This document shows, piece after piece, positions 1 to 6,085 of a stretch of DNA of 12,834 nucleotides; positions within the stretch are counted from its first letter, which is position 1, and each line of letters begins with the position of its first letter. Source of the stretch: an uncultured Verrucomicrobiota bacterium (lineage in GTDB: Bacteria; Verrucomicrobiota; Kiritimatiellia; RFP12; UBA1067); NCBI GenBank assembly GCA_945947925.1, contig CAMEZU010000031.1, forward strand, positions 1 through 12,834. Reading direction: 5' to 3'. The position numbers and the translations under genes were made by a program. The notes beneath the pieces were generated by a model that was not told the origin of the DNA, searched no databases, and saw only the letters and a list, made by a program, of their open reading frames with translations.

Positions 1-1134
1 ATGCTCTACGATCTCGCGCCTTATCTCACCAAGTTCTGGGGTCCTTTCCGACTCCTGCAGTCGCAGCTGATCCTGCTGTCCGCGGGCACCGTGCTGGCGG
101 CGCTTCTCGTCCTCTTCCTCCTGCCGAAGCTCTGGCATCTGCTGCCGCACGACCACGGCAAGGCGATTCTCGGGAAGGACGGCATGAAGTCCGCCGGGAA
201 GCCGACGGGCGCGGGCTTTTACGTGACGCTTCTCGTGCTGCCGGTCCTTCTCCTGGTGATGCCGTTCCGCCGGTCGGAGCTCGGCGTGATCGTCTGCCTG
301 TACCTGTCGATGCTGTTCGGCTACCTGGACGACGGGAGCGAGCAGCCGTGGGGCGAACTGAAGAAGGGACTCCTCGACATCATCGTCTCGGTCGGTGCGG
401 CGGCGTGCATCTTCCTGAGCTATGCGCGCGGCACGGGGGAGTCGTCCGTGCACGTCTGGCTGCCGTTCGTGACGAACATGGTGTCGGTGCCGTGGTGGCT
501 CTACATTCCGGGGGCGGGCTTCATGCTCTGGTTCGTGATGAATGCGACGAACTGCTCGGACGGTGTGGACGGACTCGCGGGCACGCTGACGACGATCACG
601 CTGATGACGCTGGCGGGACTCCTACTCGTCGTCATCGGCGTGCCGCGCTTCGCGTCGTACTTCAGGATCTTCCCGCCGATGCAGGAGGGCGCCGAGTTCG
701 TGGCGACGCACGTGCGCGTGGCGAGCACCTGGGCGATCGGCCTCATGACGGTGGCGGGCGGCGTCGCGGGCTATCTCTGGTGGAACGCCGAGCCGTCGAA
801 GGTGCTGATGGGCGATGCGGGAAGCCGCTTCCTCGGGCTCCTGGTGGGCGTCGGGGTGCTGGCGTCGGGGAATCCGCTTCTCGTCTTCGCGCTGGCGCCG
901 GTCGTGTTGGTGAACGGCGGCGGCGGACTCGCGAAGCTCGTGCTGCTGCGCCTGGCGAAGAAGCTGCACATGGACGTCGGGGAGGAGAACGTCCTTCGCC
1001 GCGTCCGCTTTCCGCTCCACGACCACTGCAAGAAGAACCTGAAGTGGTCCAACGCGCAGGTCCTGATGCGCTTCGTGATGTTGCAGGTCTTCCTGATGCC
1101 GCTCCTGCTGTTGCTCTTCATCAAGGTCCGCTGA
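1..1134 (+). CDS. mraY: MraY/WecA-family phospho-sugar transferase, probably MraY (phospho-MurNAc-pentapeptide transferase)
   Basis: This polytopic membrane enzyme of 377 aa probably transfers a phospho-MurNAc-pentapeptide from UDP to undecaprenyl phosphate, making lipid I at the cytoplasmic face of the inner membrane. Family marks seen: the Asp pair D110-D111 (FGYLDD), NCSDGVDGLAG (184-194, D187 and D190), the metal-binding-type GDAGS (D272), and a late LHDH (339-342) where MraY has its HHH loop. About ten hydrophobic segments are spaced as in MraY, and the length is usual (about 360 aa). The opening MLYDLAPYL and the final IKVR resemble classic MraY ends, so the ATG at base 1 is probably the true start, although its ribosome site lies outside the window. 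Oddities: HDH replaces HHH, PTGAG replaces PTMGG, and the residues after DD are unlike the usual DDYRK. No mur or fts gene follows it. A MraY paralogue or another polyprenyl-phosphate transferase is possible. Confidence 0.8.
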   Translation: MLYDLAPYLTKFWGPFRLLQSQLILLSAGTVLAALLVLFLLPKLWHLLPHDHGKAILGKDGMKSAGKPTGAGFYVTLLVLPVLLLVMPFRRSELGVIVCLYLSMLFGYLDDGSEQPWGELKKGLLDIIVSVGAAACIFLSYARGTGESSVHVWLPFVTNMVSVPWWLYIPGAGFMLWFVMNATNCSDGVDGLAGTLTTITLMTLAGLLLVVIGVPRFASYFRIFPPMQEGAEFVATHVRVASTWAIGLMTVAGGVAGYLWWNAEPSKVLMGDAGSRFLGLLVGVGVLASGNPLLVFALAPVVLVNGGGGLAKLVLLRLAKKLHMDVGEENVLRRVRFPLHDHCKKNLKWSNAQVLMRFVMLQVFLMPLLLLLFIKVR

Positions 1135-1135
1135 C

Positions 1136-2068
1136 ATGGCAATCTGCTCCGTCCTCCTGGCCGCGGCGCTGACGCGCGCGGAACTGATCGAGCGCTTCAA
1201 GGCGCCGCCCCTCACGAAGGTCTCGGGCCTCGTGCAGGTCGTCGCCGACTGTCCGGCCGAGATGCGGCGCGAGTACCAGTCGCCGATCGCGCTGTTCGTG
1301 TCGGAAGTCTGCAACGCGCTCTACCGGTCGGACCGGATGCAGCCCGTCTACTTCAAGGAGCCGGGCATCGTCGTCTACATCGGGGACGGGCGGACCAACG
1401 ACACGCGCGTCGTCGTGCGGGAAGGGGTCCGCGAATCCGGCGCGAAGTACACGCGCCTGACCCTGCCCGCGCCGGGCACGGCCGACCTTGGGCGGCTTCG
1501 GACGGAGATCGTGCGGGCGTATTTCCGCGCCGTGAAGGACAGGACGATCGACGCGGCGGAGGCGGAGCGCGCGCTTCGGGCGGCCGATCCGTCCGCACGG
1601 GCGGACTACGAGTACGCGCAGATCGAGCGCTGGCTCAAGGGCGAGCCGGTGGACGGGGATGACGAGGAGATGATCCGCCTGTGCCGCTCGGTTCTGGTGC
1701 CGGGCGTCGCGCGGGCGTCCGACGTGCTCCGCTTCGGGGACCGGCTGGTGCTGTATCCCGAGTACTTTGACCGTCCGTTCTGCGGCAAGTTCCGCGCCTG
1801 CACGCTGAAGGACGCGATCCTGCACCTGAAGGAGGATCCGCGCCTGAGGCTCCACGCCTATCTCAAGGCGCCGCAGGTCGTCCTCTACGGCGGCGGGCGC
1901 GGCGAGGAGCTGGCGGCGGCGGCGGAGGCCTATTCGAAGCTCCTGTTCGAGATGGCACGCGGCGAGAAGCCGACGGAGGAGCTCCTGGAGATGCTGGAGG
2001 ACGCCGACATCAAGTTTGACATTGCACTGGAAGAAGCCCGGAAACGGGAGGAAGCGAAGGCGAAATGA
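1136..2068 (+). CDS. Unrecognised exported protein with an internal duplication
   Basis: I do not recognise this 310-aa protein. The start is fixed: the nearest upstream in-frame stop is at 1094-1096 and no ATG, GTG or TTG lies between. An AAGG at 1123-1126 is a weak ribosome site. The first 15 residues are hydrophobic and end in LTRA before a Glu, which reads like a short signal peptide, but the usual basic N-terminus is missing, so export is likely rather than certain. Residues 71-86 (VYFKEPGIVVYIGDGR) and 241-255 (AYLKAPQVVLYGGGR) share a Y-x-K-x-P-x-x-V-x-Y-x-G pattern, suggesting two related domains. The C-terminus (about 257-310) is charged and helical. It starts 1 nt after the mraY-like stop and overlaps argH by 4 nt, so the three are probably co-translated. 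No catalytic motif is visible. Confidence 0.75.
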   Translation: MAICSVLLAAALTRAELIERFKAPPLTKVSGLVQVVADCPAEMRREYQSPIALFVSEVCNALYRSDRMQPVYFKEPGIVVYIGDGRTNDTRVVVREGVRESGAKYTRLTLPAPGTADLGRLRTEIVRAYFRAVKDRTIDAAEAERALRAADPSARADYEYAQIERWLKGEPVDGDDEEMIRLCRSVLVPGVARASDVLRFGDRLVLYPEYFDRPFCGKFRACTLKDAILHLKEDPRLRLHAYLKAPQVVLYGGGRGEELAAAAEAYSKLLFEMARGEKPTEELLEMLEDADIKFDIALEEARKREEAKAK

Positions 2069-3450
2069 AGACGAAGAAGACGATAACCGACGCGACGGTC
2101 GATCCTGACATCCTGTCCTACACGGTGGGCGACGACCCGATCCTGGACCTGCGGCTGGCGGTCTGGGACTGCCTCGGCACCGCGGCGCACGTGACGATGC
2201 TCTCCGAGATGAAGCTCAAGAAGCCCGTCGTGACGAAGAAGGAAGCCGCGACCGTGCGCAAGGAACTCGGCAAGATCGCGCAGCTCTCCCAGGAAGGCAA
2301 GTTCGAGATCCGCGTCGACGACCAGGACGTCCATATGGCCGTTGAACGGATGCTCACGGAAAAGCTCGGCGATCTCGGCAAGAAGATCCACACCGGACGC
2401 AGCCGTAACGACCAGGTCGCGGTCGACGTCCGTCTCCACATGAAGGACGAGATCCTGCGCACCGAGGCCGAGGCCGTCGCGCTCGCGTCCACGCTCGTCG
2501 CCTTCGGCGCGAAGGCGGGTCCGATTCCGCTCGTCGGCCGTACACACCTCCAGCCCGCCATGCCCAGCTCGGTCGAGATGTGGGCGACGGGACACGCTGA
2601 GATGATCCTAGATCAGCTCGAGAACCTCGAGGCGGCGTATCGTCTCTCCGATCTCAATCCGCTCGGCTCCGCGGCGGGCTATGGCGTCCCGTTGCCCCTG
2701 GACCGTCAGCGCACGAGCGAGCTTCTCGCGTTCAGCCGTCCGATCCACAACTGCTTCGGCGCCTCGATGGCCCGCGGCGAATGCGAGGCGGCGCTTCTCT
2801 CGGCGCTCGCGCAGCTGATGGCCGTCCTGTCGCGCTGTGCGGAGGACCTCATCCTCTTCTCAATGCCCGAGTTCGCGTACTTCAAGCTGCCGCGCGCGTA
2901 CTGCACGGGCTCGTCGATCATGCCGCAGAAGTTCAATCCCGACGTCCTCGAGCTGATGCGCTCGAAGGCGGCGCAGGTCCTCGGACTCCAGACCGCGGCG
3001 CTCTCGATGCTGCATGCGATGCCGGGCGGCTATAACCGCGACCTGCAGGACTGCAAGGGCCTCTACATGAAGGGCCTCGACATCACCCGTACGACGCTCC
3101 GCATCCTGCGCAAGGTCGTTGCGGGCGTGACGGTCAACGCCGAGAACTGCCGCAAGGCGTTCACGCCGGGCGTCTATGCGACGGACGTCGCGCTGCAGAT
3201 GGTCGCGGAGGGCAAGCCCTGGCGCGACGCCTATCACGAGGTGCGCGACGCGTTCGCCGCGCTCTATGACGGACGTCCGAGCCACGTCTCGAATCTCGAC
3301 CCTGACGAAGTTGTCATGGCCAAGACGCACGAGGGCACGACGGGTGGCATCGACCTCGGTCTCTACAATCGCCGTTGCAAGGCGGCGCTTGACGCCATCG
3401 CCAAACGCATGAAGGCGATGGAGGACGCGAAGAAGAAGCTGTTCAAATAA
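2065..3450 (+). CDS. argH: Argininosuccinate lyase (divergent form)
   Basis: This cytoplasmic enzyme cleaves argininosuccinate to arginine and fumarate, the last step of arginine synthesis. It is 461 aa, the normal length. Diagnostic segments in order: DLRLAVWDCLGTAAHVTML (28-46), corresponding to the family's D-x-x-G-S-x-A-H helix; HTGRSRNDQ (109-117), specific to ArgH within the fumarase/aspartase superfamily; RTHLQPAMPSS with likely catalytic His H161; and the signature GSSIMPQKFNP (282-292) with the catalytic-loop serines S283/S284. A further match is ATDVALQMVAEGKPWRDAYHEV (near 372-393). The N-terminus lacks the usual WGGRF stretch and the segment after YNRDLQ reads DCK rather than EDK, so it belongs to a diverged branch. 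The ATG overlaps the upstream stop (ATGA), implying coupling. No argG or other arg gene is in the window. Confidence 0.93.
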   Translation: MKTKKTITDATVDPDILSYTVGDDPILDLRLAVWDCLGTAAHVTMLSEMKLKKPVVTKKEAATVRKELGKIAQLSQEGKFEIRVDDQDVHMAVERMLTEKLGDLGKKIHTGRSRNDQVAVDVRLHMKDEILRTEAEAVALASTLVAFGAKAGPIPLVGRTHLQPAMPSSVEMWATGHAEMILDQLENLEAAYRLSDLNPLGSAAGYGVPLPLDRQRTSELLAFSRPIHNCFGASMARGECEAALLSALAQLMAVLSRCAEDLILFSMPEFAYFKLPRAYCTGSSIMPQKFNPDVLELMRSKAAQVLGLQTAALSMLHAMPGGYNRDLQDCKGLYMKGLDITRTTLRILRKVVAGVTVNAENCRKAFTPGVYATDVALQMVAEGKPWRDAYHEVRDAFAALYDGRPSHVSNLDPDEVVMAKTHEGTTGGIDLGLYNRRCKAALDAIAKRMKAMEDAKKKLFK

Positions 3451-3460
3451 GGGAGCCGCG

Positions 3461-4186
3461 GTGAGTGACCCGATTCTGACAGTTGAGGACCTGCACGTCC
3501 GATACGGCTCGTACGAGGCCGTGAAGGGCGTGTCGTTCGCGCTGGCGAAGGGCGAGATCCTGGGCATCGTCGGCGAATCGGGGTCCGGCAAGTCGACAAT
3601 CGCCCGCACCTTGATCGGCCTTCAGAAGGCCAGCGCGGGGACGGTCGTCAATCGGGCGACATCGACCCAGATGATCTTCCAGGACGCGGTCGGGTCGCTC
3701 AATCCGCGGATGACCGTGAGACAGACCCTTGAGGAGGTGCTGCGGCATTCGAGACGTTCTAGCGATGCTAGCGGTTCTCGACGTGCCGCCGAACTCCTCG
3801 ATCTTGTGGGCCTCTCGTCGGCGGTGCTCGACCAGTATCCGCGGGAGATGTCGGGCGGGCAGTGCCAGCGCGTCTCGATTGCGCGGGCGCTGGCGTGCCG
3901 TCCGGAGATCCTGATTGCGGACGAGCCGGTGTCCGCGCTCGACGTGTCGGTCCAGGCGCGCATCCTCAACCTCTTGCGCGCGTTGCGGCAGAAGCTTGGG
4001 CTCACCATCCTCCTCATCGCGCATGACCTCGCGGTCGTCAAGAACGTCTGCGACCGGATCTGCGTGATGGAGCGGGGGCGGTTCGTGGACCAGGGTCCGG
4101 CGGAGCGGGTCTTTTCGGCGCCGACGAGCGACTACACGCGCCGCCTCCTGGCGGCGGTTCCCGACGTCGACCGCGCCCTCGCGTAG
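3461..4186 (+). CDS. ABC transporter ATP-binding protein, OppF/DppF type, orphan
   Basis: This 241-aa nucleotide-binding subunit would hydrolyse ATP on the cytoplasmic side of a peptide- or nickel-type importer. All motifs are present: Walker A GESGSGKS (38-45, K44), Q-loop Q74 in FQDAVGSLNPRMTV, signature SGGQCQR (131-137), Walker B ILIADEP (150-156, catalytic E155), the D-loop SALD that follows, and switch His H188. The phrase FQD-x-x-x-SLNPRMTV and the ending YTRRLLAAVP are typical of the OppD/OppF/DppF branch. The Cys-containing C-terminal extension of many members is missing, so it is at the short end. The GTG start at 3461 is supported by GGGAG at 3451-3455. No permease or binding protein is adjacent, so the partner must be encoded elsewhere and the substrate cannot be read here. 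Codons 97-107 carry an imperfect inverted repeat. Confidence 0.9.
   Translation: MSDPILTVEDLHVRYGSYEAVKGVSFALAKGEILGIVGESGSGKSTIARTLIGLQKASAGTVVNRATSTQMIFQDAVGSLNPRMTVRQTLEEVLRHSRRSSDASGSRRAAELLDLVGLSSAVLDQYPREMSGGQCQRVSIARALACRPEILIADEPVSALDVSVQARILNLLRALRQKLGLTILLIAHDLAVVKNVCDRICVMERGRFVDQGPAERVFSAPTSDYTRRLLAAVPDVDRALA
3750..3780. repeat. Imperfect inverted repeat inside the ABC ATPase gene
   Basis: Outer arms CGAGA (3750-3754) and TCTCG (3776-3780) and inner arms CTAGC (3759-3763) and GCTAG (3767-3771) pair around a GAT loop, with a 4-nt mismatched internal loop between them. It contains two CTAG tetramers, often rare in bacterial genes. The encoded segment lies in the variable helical region between Q-loop and signature, and protein length there is normal for OppF. 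It may be chance, and no function can be assigned. Confidence 0.4.
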
Positions 4187-4200
4187 CCTTTTTCTTTTTT
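4172..4200 (+). terminator. Possible intrinsic terminator of the mraY-like/argH/ABC unit
   Basis: A short GC stem (CGCG 4172-4175, loop CCCT, CGCG 4180-4183) overlaps the ABC gene's last codons, and 5 nt later comes a T tract with 11 T in 12 positions (4189-4200). An alternative stem pairs GCGGT (4154-4158) with ACCGC (4170-4174). The T tract is the strong part and the stem is weak. A promoter lies just beyond, which fits a transcription-unit boundary here. Confidence 0.4.
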
Positions 4201-4238
4201 CCGCTGTCATTTTGCATTCGCCCTTGCGTGCTCATTTT

Positions 4239-4247
4239 TGATATAAT
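4239..4247 (+). promoter_or_regulatory. Extended -10 promoter for the secretin operon
   Basis: TGATATAAT is a perfect extended -10 element (TG, one base, then consensus TATAAT at 4242-4247) in an AT-rich pocket between GC-rich genes. No TTGACA-like -35 box stands at 16-18 bp upstream, as is common for extended -10 promoters. Transcription would start near 4253-4255, about 25 nt before the ATG at 4279. This start point rules out the GTG at 4228 and the ATG at 4246 as start codons on that transcript. Confidence 0.65.
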
Positions 4248-4278
4248 GAGCAGGTATATCAAAAAATGTTCACGACAA

Positions 4279-5526
4279 ATGGCTGAAAGCGTCCAAATTG
4301 CCTCATTACAGGGCGGAGAACTCCTCGTGCCGCAGAGCGGCGGCAAGGTGCAGGAGGTTGTTCTCGCCCTGCCCCTAAGCCGTCTTCTCGTCAAGATCAT
4401 CCGGGTTCCTGCGGAGAATCGGGAGGATCCCGTGGCGTACGCGACGCCGCTCCTGAAGGCGATGTCGCCGTATCCCGACGAGGATCTGAGCGTTTCCTGT
4501 GAGATTCTGGAGGAGACGGAGTCGGGGCTGGTCGTGCTGGCGGCCGCGCTGCCGGAGGAGTCCGCCGAGGACGTCGCGACGGCGCTGGACGATTCGGGCC
4601 TGAGCGTCACGCGCATCGACGCGCTGACCTTCGGCCTGCTGGAGGACATTTTCGCGAAGCTTCCGTCCGACGAACGGCCGGTGCGCAGGCTGGTGCTGGT
4701 CGGCGGGGCGGACTGCCTGTCGGCCCTGGTGCTGGACGGTCGGCTGCCGGTGGCGATCCGCGCCCTGTCCGCGGGCGGCGACCTGGTGCGCGAGATGACG
4801 CTGTTGCTGCTCGAGGCGGAGGAATTCGCCGGGGACGCGCCGTTGGGCGAGGTCCTGACCGTCGCCGGGGCGGCGGCCGACGGGCTGGAGGTCCTGGCGC
4901 CGGTTCGGGCGCTGGAGGGGGTCGGCGACGCCCTCGAGGGGGTCGCGAAGCGGTCCCAGACGCCGGGGACGGTCAACGCGCTGCCGGCGAGCTGGCGGGC
5001 GGTGCTGGACGAGACGCGCTTCAAGCGCAAGATGGGGTTTGGCTTTGGCATTGCGGCGGTCGTGTGGCTGCTGGCGGTCGCTTTCATTGTCGGCATTCCG
5101 AAGTATTACCGTTACAAGACGGGCCGCGTGAACGACCGCAAGGCGCAGCGGCAGCAGGCGGAGAAGGTGCGGCAGAAGAAGGCTCAGGTGGAGGCGGTCG
5201 AGTCCGTGTCGAACCACGACTACGGCGCGCTCGAGGCGCTGCGGGCCGTCGTCACGGTGCTGCCGCCGTCCGACAGTTCCGTCTCGCTGACGCGCTGGAA
5301 CTTCAAGCGGGGCGAGGAGCTGACTTTCGACGGCACGTTCGAGGAGGCCGACAAGGACCTCGTGTGGCAGTTCAACGACCGGCTCGCGTCGCTGAAGCTG
5401 TCGGCCGTCACGGGCGCCGAGGAGGACGAGGAGGTTCCGTACTTCACGCAGGTTTCGATGCCGAAGGGACTCGTCAAGAAGTCCTTCACCGTCAAGTGCA
5501 GCTTCAAGGAAGAGGAGAACAGGTGA
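4279..5526 (+). CDS. GspL-like assembly platform protein (PilM-like domain fused to PilN-like domain)
   Basis: This 415-aa bitopic inner-membrane protein probably links the cytoplasmic motor of a type II secretion or type IV pilus system to its periplasmic parts. Domains: a degenerate actin-like PilM/GspL cytoplasmic region (about 1-240), one membrane helix (about 253-273, FGIAAVVWLLAVAFIVGI), a Lys/Gln/Glu-rich coiled coil (about 283-312), and a small periplasmic ferredoxin-like region resembling PilN/GspL (about 315-410). At 138-143 the sequence reads LVLVGG where nucleotide-binding PilM proteins have a D-x-G, so ATP binding is doubtful. I chose ATG 4279 because GTG 4228 and ATG 4246 overlap the -10 box. 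No clear Shine-Dalgarno sequence precedes it. It is the first gene of a probable five-gene operon and overlaps the next gene by 1 nt. Separate pilM and pilN genes are replaced here by one fused protein, as in GspL. Confidence 0.75.
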   Translation: MAESVQIASLQGGELLVPQSGGKVQEVVLALPLSRLLVKIIRVPAENREDPVAYATPLLKAMSPYPDEDLSVSCEILEETESGLVVLAAALPEESAEDVATALDDSGLSVTRIDALTFGLLEDIFAKLPSDERPVRRLVLVGGADCLSALVLDGRLPVAIRALSAGGDLVREMTLLLLEAEEFAGDAPLGEVLTVAGAAADGLEVLAPVRALEGVGDALEGVAKRSQTPGTVNALPASWRAVLDETRFKRKMGFGFGIAAVVWLLAVAFIVGIPKYYRYKTGRVNDRKAQRQQAEKVRQKKAQVEAVESVSNHDYGALEALRAVVTVLPPSDSSVSLTRWNFKRGEELTFDGTFEEADKDLVWQFNDRLASLKLSAVTGAEEDEEVPYFTQVSMPKGLVKKSFTVKCSFKEEENR

Positions 5527-6068
5527 TGGAAGGCGGCATGTCCCTGAAGGAGAAGGCGCTCTTGGGCGGCGCGGCCATGTTCATGCTCTACGCGATGACC
5601 GCCGTGCTGTGGTTCACCGTCTTCAAGAAGTCGGCGAAGGGCGACCTGAAAGCGTATGCGAAGGCGTGCGAGAACCGCGACGCGGACGCGCGCCTCATCG
5701 GCGAGAAGGACGCGTGGGAGGAGAAGTACCGCACGGCGCTCGGAACGATTCCCGAGATTCCGGAGGGTCGGCGCGCGGACGTGCACATGATGAGCATCGT
5801 CCGTCCGATCGCCCAGCGCAACAACATTCGCTTCACCGGCGAGAAGTCGAGCGACGAGTCGGTCGCCGACGAGATGAACCGGCTGACGATCGAGCTAGAC
5901 TGGACGGGCGCCTACGAGACGCTCGTACGCTTCATGTACGAGCTGGAATCGACCGACAAGGGGCAGTTCGACGTGACGGCCATCAATTTCAGCCCCGAGA
6001 AGAAGAACCGCGGGTACCTGTCCGGCAAGATGACCCTGACCTGCATTTTCCGTCGCAAGTCGACATGA
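5526..6068 (+). CDS. GspM/PilO-like inner-membrane platform protein
   Basis: This 180-aa protein has a short cytoplasmic head, one membrane helix (about 12-33), a periplasmic helical stalk (about 36-72) and a C-terminal alpha/beta domain (about 85-176). In that domain, NRLTIELDWTGAYETLVRFM (118-137) and the closing strand GKMTLTCIFRR match the usual ferredoxin-like pattern of PilO/GspM. Such proteins pair with GspL/PilN in the inner membrane. Assignment rests on architecture and gene order more than sequence. ATG 5526 shares one base with the upstream TGA and has AGGAG at 5513-5517. ATG 5538, preceded by GGAAGG at 5528-5533, is an alternative giving 176 aa. There is no pilP or gspC homologue between this gene and the secretin, where pilMNOPQ loci have pilP. 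Confidence 0.72.
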   Translation: MEGGMSLKEKALLGGAAMFMLYAMTAVLWFTVFKKSAKGDLKAYAKACENRDADARLIGEKDAWEEKYRTALGTIPEIPEGRRADVHMMSIVRPIAQRNNIRFTGEKSSDESVADEMNRLTIELDWTGAYETLVRFMYELESTDKGQFDVTAINFSPEKKNRGYLSGKMTLTCIFRRKST

Positions 6069-6085
6069 GAGAGGAATAACGTTCC

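Noticed and set aside
3443..4210. 255-codon open frame on the - strand opposite the ABC ATPase
   Set aside because: It is fully covered by an unmistakable ATPase gene and its product is Arg-rich and featureless.
4212..4217. TTGCAT as a -35 box for the promoter at 4242
   Set aside because: The spacer would be 24 bp. TTGCGT at 4224 would give only 12 bp. The extended -10 explains the site without a -35.
4228..4278. Upstream in-frame starts GTG 4228 and ATG 4246 for the GspL-like gene
   Set aside because: The ATG at 4246 falls inside the -10 box and the GTG precedes it, so the likely transcript cannot contain them. The product's natural start fits ATG 4279.
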